64,000 nt of DNA, from NCBI RefSeq assembly GCF_006438725.1, contig NZ_RCZD01000011.1:62001-126000 (forward strand). The letters run 5' to 3'. The stretch is from Ewingella americana (GTDB lineage: Bacteria > Pseudomonadota > Gammaproteobacteria > Enterobacterales > Enterobacteriaceae). Under the pieces are notes generated by a model. It was not told where the DNA came from and did no database searches. It saw only the letters and a list, made by a program, of their open reading frames with translations. Positions 10,001 to 17,447 of the stretch are shown one piece after another (the stretch's first letter is position 1; the number at the start of each line of letters is the position of its first letter). A program made the position numbers and the translations under genes.

Positions 10001-10226
10001 GCGTCTGCGGCCCATCGTCATGACGTCGATTGCCTTTATCGCCGGGACGATCCCGCTGATCTTAGGGCATGGTGCGGGTGCCGAAGTGCGCGGTGTTACC
10101 GGTATTACGGTGTTCTCCGGCATGTTAGGGGTGACGTTGTTTGGTCTGTTCCTGACGCCCGTGTTTTACGTAGCGCTGCGCCGTCTGGTGACGCGCAAAG
10201 CACGTGCAGAAGCAGTGACTGTCTGA
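7077..10226 (+). CDS. oqxB: RND multidrug efflux pump OqxB
   Basis: Inner-membrane proton/drug antiporter of 1049 residues, the full length of HAE1-family RND pumps. The N-terminus (MDFSRFFIDRPIFAAVLSIL) and motifs such as GIVVDDAIVVVENVERN near residue 408 match Klebsiella OqxB very closely. There are twelve expected membrane segments with two large periplasmic loops. Substrates known for OqxAB are quinoxalines, quinolones, chloramphenicol and other amphiphiles. It follows oqxA directly and ends at a strong terminator. Divergent rarA and convergent oqxR complete the locus as in Klebsiella. Confidence 0.96.
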   Translation: MDFSRFFIDRPIFAAVLSILIFVGGVISIPLLPVSEYPNVVPPSVQVRAVYPGANPKVIAETVATPLEESINGVENMMYMKSVAGSDGVLVTTVTFRPGTDPDQAQVQVQNRVSQAQARLPEDVIRQGITTQKQSPTLTLVVHLVSPSGKYDSLYLSNYATLKVKDELARLPGVGQVQIFGAGEYAMRVWLDPNKVASRGLTASDVVAAMREQNVQVSAGQLGAEPMPTKSDYLLSINAQGRLQNEEEFGNIILKTSDDGTIVRLRDVARIEMGSGSYALRSQLNNKDAVGIGIFQAPGSNAIDLSDAVRAKMGELATRFPDGMTWKAPYDPTVFVRDSISAVVHTLLEAVLLVVLVVILFLQTWRASIIPLLAVPISIVGTFSVLYLLGFSLNTLSLFGLVLAIGIVVDDAIVVVENVERNIEEGLSPLAAAHQAMREVSGPIIAIALVLCAVFVPMAFLSGVTGQFYKQFAVTIAISTVISAINSLTLSPALAALLLKPHGAKKDIPTRIIDRLFGWLFRPFNRFFNKSSERYQHAVSRALSRRGAVFMVYVVLLCAAAFMFKAVPGGFIPTQDKLYLIGGVKMPEGASLERTDAMIRKMSAIGLGVDGVSDAIAFPGLNALQFTNTPNTGTVFFALKPLNERTRTAASINAEINAKISQLQEGFAFSIMPPPILGLGQGSGYSLYIQDRAGLGYGALQTAINTMSGAIMQTPGMGFPISSYQANVPQLDAKIDRDKAKAQGVSLDELFSTLQTYLGSSYINDFNRYGRTWKVMAQADGPYRQSVEDIANLRTRNDKGEMVPIGSMVNITTTYGPDPVIRYNGYPAADIIGDADPRVLSSTEAMTEVAGLAQNLLPNGMNIQWTDLSYQQSTQGHAALIVFPVAILLAFLVLAALYESWTLPLAVILIVPMTMLSALFGVWLTSGDNNVFVQVGLVVLMGLACKNAILIVEFARELEMQGKGIVEAALEACRLRLRPIVMTSIAFIAGTIPLILGHGAGAEVRGVTGITVFSGMLGVTLFGLFLTPVFYVALRRLVTRKARAEAVTV

Positions 10227-10242
10227 CATTCCGCCAGATAGC

Positions 10243-10277
10243 AAAAAGGTCGGGTAGTGATACCCGACCTTTTTTTA
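10243..10277 (+). terminator. Rho-independent terminator of oqxAB
   Basis: Perfect 10-bp stem AGGTCGGGTA/TACCCGACCT with a GTGA loop, an A-run before it and seven T after it, 17 bases past the oqxB stop. The A/T symmetry would let it work for both convergent genes. Confidence 0.92.
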
Positions 10278-10318
10278 TGCCTGAATGGCGTGGCTATGCA
10301 AGAAAATGAGACGCAGCG

Positions 10319-10789
10319 TTATTTATCGACCGTCGCATCCTGCGGTTCACTGGTACAAACGCGCTTATCGTTACACTCGAACTGCGCCAGCGCATCCGCC
10401 ACGGTATGACGGGCCAGAACTTCCAACGATGCCTCTTCCGCTTCATTCACTACCGATTTGAAATACCAGCAGGCATTGGCACTGACCAAACAACGCGCCG
10501 GAACTTCGGGGCGAGCGGCCCAAATACGTTTGTCGTCAATAACGGCGGTATAGATGTCACGCAAAGTAATTTCGTTGGCCGGACGACCGAGATGGATGGA
10601 ACCAGTACGGCCCAGTGTCGAAACGATAATGCCACTGCGGGTCAGCGGGACCATCAGTTTGCGGATAAAACTCGGGTTAGCTTCCAGACTGGCGGCCAGA
10701 ACCGCACTGGTGGAGCGTATGCCTACCTTCTCGGCTACGGCGACGCTGAGTACCATTTGCATTGCTGTCGGAAAGCGAAAATCTAACAT
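10319..10789 (-). CDS. oqxR: Rrf2-family transcriptional repressor OqxR
   Basis: A 156-residue winged-helix regulator beginning MLDFRFPTAMQMVLSVAVAE, very close to Klebsiella OqxR, the repressor of oqxAB and rarA. The recognition-helix region (NPSFIRKLMVPLTRSGII, about residues 38-55) is typical. Cys codons occur in the C-terminal half (ARCLVSANACWYF), but the CX5-6CX5-6C cluster of the Fe-S Rrf2 proteins is not seen, so iron-sulfur sensing is not supported. The start at 10789 has an AGGA ribosome site. It is convergent with oqxB and separated from it by the terminator. Confidence 0.92.
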   Translation of the reverse strand: MLDFRFPTAMQMVLSVAVAEKVGIRSTSAVLAASLEANPSFIRKLMVPLTRSGIIVSTLGRTGSIHLGRPANEITLRDIYTAVIDDKRIWAARPEVPARCLVSANACWYFKSVVNEAEEASLEVLARHTVADALAQFECNDKRVCTSEPQDATVDK

Positions 10790-10999
10790 GTCATTGTCCT
10801 GAGAGACGAAGTTCTTAGGGTTAGCTGGCGGTGGAAAATGCCAGAACGATGAACGTCAATAGGCAATAATATAACAAACACTGTTGCATTTTTGAAGTTT
10901 AGCTCTGCCGTTGCGCACAGATTGACCATAGTTCCCATGATTTTTGTGAGGTTGGGCAATAGAAGGCACTTTATTGCCCGCGTACTCTCCGCAATACCT

Positions 11000-11563
11000 T
11001 TATCGATTGGGAAAACGCTCAGAATCCTTTTTCGCTTTCCCTGGCATCATGCGCAGTAGCGCATTATCCCGCAGGATATAGTGGTGAAACAGTGCCGCCG
11101 CCGCGTGCAGGCCAATCAGATAGTAGCCGGTATTGGCGATCAGCTCATGCAGCCCTTTAAGCTGTTTTTGCATCGCAATATCGGGCACGACACTTTCCGG
11201 CATCTTCATGCCAAACAGCAGCCACTCTTCACCGCTGTAGTACATCGATAAAATTCCGAGTACGGGCAAACTGATGAACATCAGATAAATCAGACCGTGT
11301 GCGCCGTTCGCGGCCAGGCGCTGCCAGTTCGGTTCTGGTGGCATAATAGCCGGCGTTACATACATGGCTTTTACCAGCAGGCGAACCACCATCAGTACCA
11401 GAACACTAAAACCCAGGCTGTAATGAACTATGTTGAAGTATTCGCGCCCCGGCGTGCCTTTAGGCACAAAACCTTTCAGCTCCATCGAAGCATAGGTGCA
11501 AACCACAAGGATGAAAACCAGCCAGTGAAGAACAATCTGAGGGAGGGCATATTTCGTGCGCAT
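11000..11563 (-). CDS. Cytochrome b561 family protein
   Basis: A small dihaem membrane cytochrome of 187 residues with about four membrane helices, probably passing electrons from quinol to the periplasmic side. Histidines that can ligate haem are present in the expected helices: IVLHWLV near residue 12, NIVHYSLGF near 45, GLHELIA near 136 and IGLHAAAALFHHYIL near 150. The ATG at 11563 is preferred over an in-frame GTG at 11596, which would put unrelated residues before the first helix. It is similar to CybB-type proteins but not exactly E. coli CybB, so no symbol is given. Confidence 0.85.
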   Translation of the reverse strand: MRTKYALPQIVLHWLVFILVVCTYASMELKGFVPKGTPGREYFNIVHYSLGFSVLVLMVVRLLVKAMYVTPAIMPPEPNWQRLAANGAHGLIYLMFISLPVLGILSMYYSGEEWLLFGMKMPESVVPDIAMQKQLKGLHELIANTGYYLIGLHAAAALFHHYILRDNALLRMMPGKAKKDSERFPNR

Positions 11564-11661
11564 GGTAAACTCGATCGGTGTAGAAGTTAATGGCACCTTA
11601 ACCGTAAAGACTTAAGGCGACATTAAGAGTGCAGCTTTGCCGGTCTTTTTATCACAGCACA

Positions 11662-11717
11662 AGATTCTTGGATTTTGAGATTACAGGATTCTATAATCCT
11701 GTAATCTTTTGATTGCG
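11662..11717. repeat. Satellite octamer array S1, parH-like
   Basis: Seven consecutive octamers in exact 8-bp phase: agattctt, ggattttg, agattaca, ggattcta, taatcctg, taatcttt, tgattgcg. All seven have GATT or AATC at positions 2-5, as in the large array upstream of parF at 14797-15897. It lies directly after the stop of the binding-protein gene and before cytochrome b561. It is probably an extra binding site for the ParG-like protein. The function is inferred only from the pattern. Confidence 0.7.
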
Positions 11718-11724
11718 ATGAGTA

Positions 11725-13047
11725 TTACTTCGCGGTGGCTTGGTATATTGCCGTTACTGCCTGTTGGTTAGCCGTCAACGTCTCATCGACCGTCATTTTA
11801 CCCTCCAGCAACGCCGAAACGTTTTTCCCCACGGCATCCCCCATCTGGTCAAAGCCTGGAATACTGACGTATTGCACCCCCTGATAGGGCACCGGGAAGA
11901 GCGTCGGTTCTTCCGGTGTCGCACTCTCCACCGCCTCTTTCACCCGTGCAGAATAGGGGGCCAACTTTTGATAATGCGGTTCGGCATAGGACGAATAACG
12001 GCTTCCGGGTGGAATCGCGCCCCAACCTACCGTATGCGCCACTTCCTTTATATACGCCTGCGACGTCGCCCAACTGATAAACACTTCCGCATCAGCTTTA
12101 TGCCCGGCACTTTGCGGCACAGCCAATGCCCACGCCCAAAGCCAGTGAGAACCGTTTGACGTGATCCCCGTTGGCGCTGGAGCGTAGGCGACATTATCCG
12201 CCACCATTGAGATCTGCGGGTTAATAACCATACCTGCGGCCACAGTGCTGTCGATCCACATGGCACACTTGCCTTGCGAAAACAGCTTCAGGTTCTGACC
12301 AAAGCTGTTGGATTTCGCATCAGGAGGGCCGAAGTTTTGCATCATAAACACGTAATCTTTCAGCACACTACGCCACTCATCGCTGTCCAGATGCGGTTTC
12401 CAGTCAGCGTCAAACCATTCAGCGCCATAGGCATTTGCCATCGTGGTCAGGAAGGCCACGTTATCGCCCCACCCTGCCAGCCCGCGTAGGCATAATCCGT
12501 AGACCCCGTTGGGTTTGTCCGTTAACGCCGCCGCCAGCGTTTTTACTTCATCCCAGCTGGGTTGCGCAGGCATAGTCAGTTGTTTGGCGGCAAACAGGTC
12601 TTTGCGATAATAAGTCATGCTGCTTTCACCATAAAACGGCAAAGCGTAAAGTTTATCCTGCCAGGAAAGTGCACTGCGAATGGGTTTGAGCAGGTCGTCA
12701 ACGTTGTAATCCGCCGGTAAATTATCCAGCGGCATCAGCCAGCCTTTCTTGCCCCACAGCGGAGCTTCATACGTACCAACCGTGATCACATCGAAATTAG
12801 CCTTCCCACTGTTCATATCACTGAGCACCTGTTTACGCAGCTCACCATCATCCATCACGTGCCATTCGAGTTTTATATCGGGATGGGCTTTCTCAAAACT
12901 GGCGGAAAGCTGCTGCATAATGGTCATATCACCGTTGGCAATGGTGGCGATTTTCAGTGTCGTGGTGGCCTGAGTGGTAAAGCTCAGCCCCAATAACATG
13001 ACAGGCAAGGCGCGCAGCCACGGCCTGATTAGCGAAAATTCAGACAT
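11725..13047 (-). CDS. Periplasmic sugar-binding protein (extracellular solute-binding family 1)
   Basis: A 440-residue MalE/polyol-type solute-binding protein. Residues 1-26 form a signal peptide (a charged start, then [15 protein letters not shown]), and the mature protein starts near TTLKIATI. Typical family motifs include [13 protein letters not shown] and the WAWALAVP segment near residue 303. The start at 13047 has a GGAG ribosome site; a longer in-frame start at 13155 would lie inside the preceding gene and bury the signal. It overlaps the end of the upstream chemoreceptor gene by eight bases, so the two are co-transcribed. No ABC permease or ATPase gene is nearby. It may serve as the ligand-bearing partner of the chemoreceptor or supply a transporter encoded elsewhere. 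Confidence 0.85.
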   Translation of the reverse strand: MSEFSLIRPWLRALPVMLLGLSFTTQATTTLKIATIANGDMTIMQQLSASFEKAHPDIKLEWHVMDDGELRKQVLSDMNSGKANFDVITVGTYEAPLWGKKGWLMPLDNLPADYNVDDLLKPIRSALSWQDKLYALPFYGESSMTYYRKDLFAAKQLTMPAQPSWDEVKTLAAALTDKPNGVYGLCLRGLAGWGDNVAFLTTMANAYGAEWFDADWKPHLDSDEWRSVLKDYVFMMQNFGPPDAKSNSFGQNLKLFSQGKCAMWIDSTVAAGMVINPQISMVADNVAYAPAPTGITSNGSHWLWAWALAVPQSAGHKADAEVFISWATSQAYIKEVAHTVGWGAIPPGSRYSSYAEPHYQKLAPYSARVKEAVESATPEEPTLFPVPYQGVQYVSIPGFDQMGDAVGKNVSALLEGKMTVDETLTANQQAVTAIYQATAK

Positions 13048-14662
13048 TAACAGACTCCAGAATGACCGCATGTGGCTGGCGATTGTGTGATGCCTGGCGT
13101 TGCTTTGAAGGCTGGGGCGGTGTGGGACGCAAGTGGAAAAAGGCCATTTTCTCAACCAATCGCGCAGCGTGGTCGTTCACCGTCTGGCTGGCGGCGGTAG
13201 CTTCCTCAACCAGCGCGGCATTTTGTTGCGTTGCGCCGTCCATCTGTACTACCGCCAAATTCACCTGCTCAATACCGCTGGACTGCTGTCTGCTGGCAAC
13301 GGCGATATCCGCGACGTATTCCACCATTTTCGCCATGCCACCGTTGATTTCATTGAGTGTTTCACCAGAACGAAGCACCAGCTTGCTACCGGCATCCACT
13401 TTACTGACGCTGGCCTGAATTAAGATCTTAATTTCCTGTGCCGCTTTAGCCGAACGCTGTGCTAATTGCCGCACTTCTGATGCAACTACCGCAAACCCCC
13501 TCCCCTGTTCCCCGGCGCGTGCCGCTTCAACCGCCGCATTCAGTGCCAGTAAGTTGGTCTGGAAGGCAATTTCATCAATCACCCGGTTGATATCACCAAT
13601 TTTTTTGCTCGACTCTTCGATGTCGCGCATTGCCGTTACCGCATTGGTGAGTTCGGCACTGCCGCGCTGAGCCTGTTCACGCACATTTTGCGCAAGCTCA
13701 CTGGCCTGTAAGGCATTTTCAGCATTAAATTTCACCGTCGCCGTCATCTGTTCCATGCTGGCCGCCGTTTGCTCGAGCGAACTGGCCTGAGAATGTGTAC
13801 GCGCAGAGAGATCATGATTGCCATCAGCCATCTGACCTGCGGCTGAACTCAGCGCCACGGCACTTTCCCCCACGTCACGCACGATGGATGAGAGCCGGGC
13901 ATCCATTTTTGCCAGCGCCTGCATGAGTTCGCCCATTTCGTCGTGCGGGATGGCACCCATATGATGGTTCAGGCCACCGGCGGAAATAGACTCTGCCAGA
14001 CGGCGTGCTCGTTGAATGGATGCCGTCAGTGAACGGATTAACAGCCCGCCGGTAATAAATGCCATCAATAGCCCGCCAGCCAGAATAGCGGCCATGCTGT
14101 TACGCATGGTGGCATAGGCTGCCGAACTGTCAGCATAGTTACGCTCAGCATGCTGACGCATCAAGTTATCCAACCCATCAATATTCTGTTGAAGTGCCAG
14201 GCTTCCGGTGCGCAGACGGGTTTCAATGATCACAAGCGCCCCGGAAGGATTACCCGAGGTCAGTAACGCACCGGCATCAGTCAGCGCCGTCTGGTATTGC
14301 GTCAGATTATTAATAAAATCATTGCGCAGTTTTTCACTGCCTGGGATAGCGAACGTAGCCTGATAAGATTTTTGTTCGGCCACAATCTGTTTGCGGTAAT
14401 GGTCAATTTGCTGCATTCGCAGGCTGACTTCATCGCTGTCAGTCCAGTAGCGCAACGTTTCAAACAGCGTTGCTGATTGTAATTGCGCTAAACGGTAGAG
14501 TTTTGAGGAATGCTGCAACGGAAGCAGTTCTGTACGGTAAGTGGATATTGCACGTTGATCCGCTGCACGCAATCCAACAATTCCCCATACCGTTGCCACC
14601 GCTAACAAAATGCACAACAGGCCAACAATTCCCGTTAGTCGCGCGCGAATGGTTAATCGCAT
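13040..14662 (-). CDS. Methyl-accepting chemotaxis protein
   Basis: Transmembrane chemoreceptor of 540 residues. The order is: a first membrane helix at about 10-31, a periplasmic four-helix-bundle type sensing domain at about 32-188, a second membrane helix at about 190-211, HAMP at about 212-265, and a signalling coiled coil with the conserved hairpin tip [32 protein letters not shown] near 365. The C-terminus lacks an NWETF-like CheR-docking pentapeptide. The gene precedes, and overlaps by eight bases, a periplasmic sugar-binding protein, suggesting that attractant is sensed through that protein, as Tar does with MalE. This functional link is an inference from gene order. Confidence 0.92.
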   Translation of the reverse strand: MRLTIRARLTGIVGLLCILLAVATVWGIVGLRAADQRAISTYRTELLPLQHSSKLYRLAQLQSATLFETLRYWTDSDEVSLRMQQIDHYRKQIVAEQKSYQATFAIPGSEKLRNDFINNLTQYQTALTDAGALLTSGNPSGALVIIETRLRTGSLALQQNIDGLDNLMRQHAERNYADSSAAYATMRNSMAAILAGGLLMAFITGGLLIRSLTASIQRARRLAESISAGGLNHHMGAIPHDEMGELMQALAKMDARLSSIVRDVGESAVALSSAAGQMADGNHDLSARTHSQASSLEQTAASMEQMTATVKFNAENALQASELAQNVREQAQRGSAELTNAVTAMRDIEESSKKIGDINRVIDEIAFQTNLLALNAAVEAARAGEQGRGFAVVASEVRQLAQRSAKAAQEIKILIQASVSKVDAGSKLVLRSGETLNEINGGMAKMVEYVADIAVASRQQSSGIEQVNLAVVQMDGATQQNAALVEEATAASQTVNDHAARLVEKMAFFHLRPTPPQPSKQRQASHNRQPHAVILESVNV

Positions 14663-14796
14663 AACACCCCCAGAAAAACGATAGGACTACAGGCAGGCGG
14701 TAGCGTGGGAAAGCAACATGCGATCGCCCTGAAGATAGTTCTATCGGCAAGTGGTGGATAAACTTTATGCAACGAAAATAATTAAAATAAGGATGG
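14663..14796. promoter_or_regulatory. Leader and promoter region of the chemoreceptor operon
   Basis: Short non-coding stretch between the chemoreceptor start and the octamer array. It must hold the promoter of the minus-strand operon. I see no clear promoter or operator boxes in it. Confidence 0.3.
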
Positions 14797-14876
14797 TAAT
14801 CATGGAATTACAGAATCCTGAAATCACATGATATCAAGATACAAGGACGCTCATATCCTCGCATCTCAAAATCTCA

Positions 14877-14945
14877 AGATTCACAGATTCACAGATTCAC
14901 AGATTCACAGATTCACAGATTCACAGATTCACAGATTCACAGATT
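14877..14945. repeat. Tandem AGATTCAC, 8.6 exact copies
   Basis: Exact 8-bp direct repeats inside the octamer array, in phase with the degenerate octamers before them. They probably arose by slippage or recombination within the array. Confidence 0.97.
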
Positions 14946-14965
14946 AGTACAATTCAAGAATCCCA

Positions 14966-14993
14966 GAATCACTGAATCACTGAATCACTGAAT
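14966..14993. repeat. Tandem GAATCACT, 3.5 exact copies
   Basis: Exact 8-bp repeats. The AATC box lies in the opposite orientation to the GATT boxes of the AGATTCAC block, with one base of phase shift between the blocks. Confidence 0.95.
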
Positions 14994-15174
14994 AGTTAAA
15001 TATTTCTCTGGTACGCTTATTCAGAGCTAAGCCCGGGGTAAAGGAAATAACCATCCCGGGATTCTATAATCCTGGAATATAAAGTCTTCCACCTTCCACC
15101 ACACCGATAACTCGCGAGGTATGATTTTTTGATTTTGAAAAACAATCTCAGGATTACATGATTATGGGATGTAA

Positions 15175-15240
15175 TCCTGAGGTCCTGAGGTCCTGAGGTC
15201 CTGAGGTCCTGAGGTCCTGAGGTCCTGAGGTCCTGAGGTC
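15175..15240. repeat. Tandem TCCTGAGG, 8.25 exact copies
   Basis: Exact 8-bp repeats directly following TAATCCTG. In register with that octamer the unit reads AGGTCCTG, so the box is GGTC instead of AATC, an apparent degenerate box amplified in tandem. Confidence 0.97.
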
Positions 15241-15286
15241 GTAGGATTGTAGGATTGTAGGATTGTAGGATTGTAGGATTGTAGGA
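15241..15286. repeat. Tandem GTAGGATT, 5.75 exact copies
   Basis: Exact 8-bp repeats abutting the TCCTGAGG block and keeping the same 8-bp phase (GGATTGTA register from 15244), with GATT boxes. Confidence 0.97.
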
Positions 15287-15912
15287 GTAATGCTATCAGG
15301 ATTCGCTGACCCTTGTAATCCTAAGAAGGTAAGAATCCTGCCACCATAAAATCTCAGGATTACAGAATCCCTGTATTCTGAGATTCGCTACGGTAAGCAT
15401 CAAGGAATCCCAGAATCTTAGTACGCCAGTATCCGGGTATCTTGCCAGGCACAAGTGAATATAATCATTCAATCCTGATACTTTATAATCCCTGGATTTC
15501 TGAATCCTTGAATCCCTGAATCATTTTGTATTGTGATTCAGACTTCGTACGAGCATCCCGCCTGGTCAGACTCAATCCTGACGGCTGACAGAATCGTGGA
15601 GCCATGTGATCTTTATACGACTCAATCTAACCTTAATAAAATTCATACTCAAAAATCCGGCAAGGGCTACTTATGGAAGAGCACGTTGTGAAATCTCAGG
15701 ATTATGGAATCCCATGATTTTGAAATCCTTAAATCCAATGATGTTGAAATCCTGAGAGGCAGGCACTATAGTAGCTAGAATCACGAGATTCATGGATATA
15801 AGAATCACAGAATCCTAAGATGACAAGATTGTAAGCGTTATTTATCTTGTCATCTTAGGATTTAAAGATTACAGGATTATACAATCCAATAATTCATCAC
15901 CAAGAGGTTGTT

Positions 15913-16539
15913 ATGGCAGCGAAAATAATTTCCTTCCTGAACGGGAAGGGCGGGGTAGGGAAAACCACAACGTCCATTAACATTGCAACCTGTCTCGCCA
16001 GACAAGGACATAAAGTGGTGATGGTAGATACAGACCCTCAGGGAAGCATCAGTAACTGGTACGACGAAAGTAAATGTCAGTTCGACCTGGCCGAAGCCGC
16101 ATCGGAAAAAGAAGTGTATACCGTAAGAAAGCAGCTGAAAGAGTATGACTATGTGGTCATAGACGGGGCTGCCGCTATTTCAGCCATTTCATCTGCTGCT
16201 GTCATGGTCAGCGACCTGGTGCTTATCCCTGTGACACCTTCACCCCTGGATTTTGCCGCATGTGGCGCAATTCTGGCCGTTGTTGAAGCTCGCGAAAATC
16301 TTCAGCCTATCATTGCCCGTTTTCTGATCACCAAGAAGGTGGCTTCCGCGAAGATGCTGGAAGTACTAAAAGCTTCCATCGCAGATACCGGTGTTCCTGC
16401 ATTGCGCACAGGTACGACTCAGCGTCAGGTTTATGTGCGGACCATGATGGATGGCGGGACAGTCTTTGATACCTCAGATGGCAATGCGAAAGGCGAGATT
16501 GAAATCATGACCAAAGAGATCACGGAGTTGCTGAAATGA
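15913..16539 (+). CDS. parF: ParA-family partition ATPase, ParF type
   Basis: Plasmid-segregation motor ATPase of 208 residues, the short type Ib form without an N-terminal DNA-binding domain. It has a deviant Walker A GKGGVGKTT at residues 11-19 with the signature Lys at 12, Walker A' VMVDTDPQGS at about 36-45, and conserved segments VSDLVLIPVTPSPLDFAA and TTQRQVYVRTMMDGGTVFD, which closely resemble TP228 ParF. An AGAGG ribosome site precedes the ATG. It overlaps the next gene by four bases (ATGA). The adjacent octamer array, ParG-like partner, iterons and repA support a partition role. Confidence 0.94.
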   Translation: MAAKIISFLNGKGGVGKTTTSINIATCLARQGHKVVMVDTDPQGSISNWYDESKCQFDLAEAASEKEVYTVRKQLKEYDYVVIDGAAAISAISSAAVMVSDLVLIPVTPSPLDFAACGAILAVVEARENLQPIIARFLITKKVASAKMLEVLKASIADTGVPALRTGTTQRQVYVRTMMDGGTVFDTSDGNAKGEIEIMTKEITELLK

Positions 16540-16751
16540 AAATGAAACTGGGCCAACACCGACAGCTAAATAGCGCACTTGAAGCAGTATCAAAGCCTCC
16601 GGCAGCCGTGAAAAAGCTGCAAACCAATATCGATGAAGATCTGCACAAGCGATTTAAGACCAGTTGCTTCCTGCAAGATAGAGAAATGAAAGATGTGCTG
16701 ACTGAGCTTATAGAAGGCTGGTTAGTGCACAATGAACGTGGTCAAGCATAA
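16536..16751 (+). CDS. parG: ParG-like ribbon-helix-helix centromere-binding protein
   Basis: A 71-residue basic protein translationally coupled to parF. It has a flexible Lys/Arg-rich N-terminus (about residues 1-28) and a ribbon-helix-helix fold: strand KLQTNIDEDLHKRFK near 28-42, then two helices ending in VLTELIEGWLVHNE. Length and order match TP228 ParG, which binds the parH boxes and represses parFG. The likely DNA target is the octamer array upstream of parF. The first residues (MKMKLGQHRQLNSALEAV) resemble the mobile tail that stimulates ParF. Confidence 0.88.
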   Translation: MKMKLGQHRQLNSALEAVSKPPAAVKKLQTNIDEDLHKRFKTSCFLQDREMKDVLTELIEGWLVHNERGQA

Positions 16752-17034
16752 GTTCAGAATCACATTGCCGGTTACAGTAGTGACCGGCATGCCAGTCCAA
16801 CTGAAATCCATAGCGCTTTGCTAATTTCCCCGATCTCCCGTTTTTTCCCTTCGGATCTTAAGATCTAATAACGTATTTGTTTCTTTTTAAGTTTAAACTT
16901 TTCTCTTTAGCACTGCTTTTAACCCTTATATTTCATACTGTTGCGCGTCCTATCGTGGAGTCATTTCCTGTCCTGTGTGGAGATCATTCCTGTTGAATGT
17001 GGATCCTTTTCCTGATCAATGTAGAGTTTTTTCC

Positions 17035-17043
17035 TGTGGATAA
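17035..17043 (-). other. DnaA box
   Basis: TGTGGATAA, the exact reverse complement of the consensus box TTATCCACA, embedded in a shortened iteron. A one-mismatch box TTATCTACA lies at 18062-18070 by the last iteron. Confidence 0.75.
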
Positions 17044-17254
17044 AATCCTGGCCGATCATAAACTTATCTATGTGGAAGAATTTTCTGTTGATAACTTTAG
17101 CGGCAATTGCCAGTGCCTTCCAGAATCTAGCAGATAGTCTGTTACTTAACACGGTAATGCGAATATGTGACGCAGGAAGGGCCTTCTGGCAATCAAAGGT
17201 GGAAAGATTTCCTGTGGTGCTTTTCTTATGTCGACCTAATGTGGAGACATTTCC

Positions 17255-17269
17255 TGTGACAGCGTCACA
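17255..17269. repeat. Palindrome TGTGACAGCGTCACA, copy 1
   Basis: Perfect 6-bp arms with a 3-bp centre, starting in the last bases of the iteron at 17239. The same palindrome occurs at 17433-17447. It is likely a protein-binding site; the protein is unknown. Confidence 0.6.
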
Positions 17270-17432
17270 CGACTCAGATTACTAAAAAGATTAGTTTGCG
17301 GTACTTAAGTGGAAAGATTTCCTGTCCGCGTAAATGAAAATACCATGTGGAGGTTTTTCATGTTCTGGAAGAGATCTCTGCCGAGTACAGGATTGGCTTA
17401 CGTTTACCTCTAAATCATCCACTTACTGGTGT

Positions 17433-17447
17433 TGTGACGCTGTCACA
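17433..17447. repeat. Palindrome TGTGACGCTGTCACA, copy 2
   Basis: Same arms as the copy at 17255-17269, with the centre as its reverse complement. It lies between two iterons. It resembles a CRP-like TGTGA-N-TCACA core but has too short a spacer for CRP. Confidence 0.6.

Larger units (their letters stand above)
14797..15897. repeat. parH: Large octamer-repeat array upstream of parF, candidate centromere
   Basis: About 1.1 kb without a gene, built of 8-bp units in which AATC or its reverse complement GATT sits at positions 2-5, with 4-bp spacers between boxes. In-phase runs: 14797-14948 (19 units, including eight exact AGATTCAC), 14958-14997 (5), 15143-15174 (4), 15172-15291 (15), 15349-15444 (12), 15462-15541 (10), 15691-15754 (8) and 15778-15897 (15). 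In the last run AT is at positions 3-4 in 14 of 15 units, and the run ends at the parF ribosome site. The TP228 parH centromere bound by ParG likewise has 4-bp boxes at 8-bp spacing upstream of parFG, with another box sequence. The symbol is given by analogy. Confidence 0.75.

Noticed and set aside
14877-15286. Tandem repeats as a CRISPR array
   Set aside because: Units are 8 bp without unique spacers of about 30 bp, and no cas gene is near.
17433-17447. Palindrome as a CRP site
   Set aside because: Arms are separated by 3 bases, while CRP needs TGTGA-N6-TCACA.
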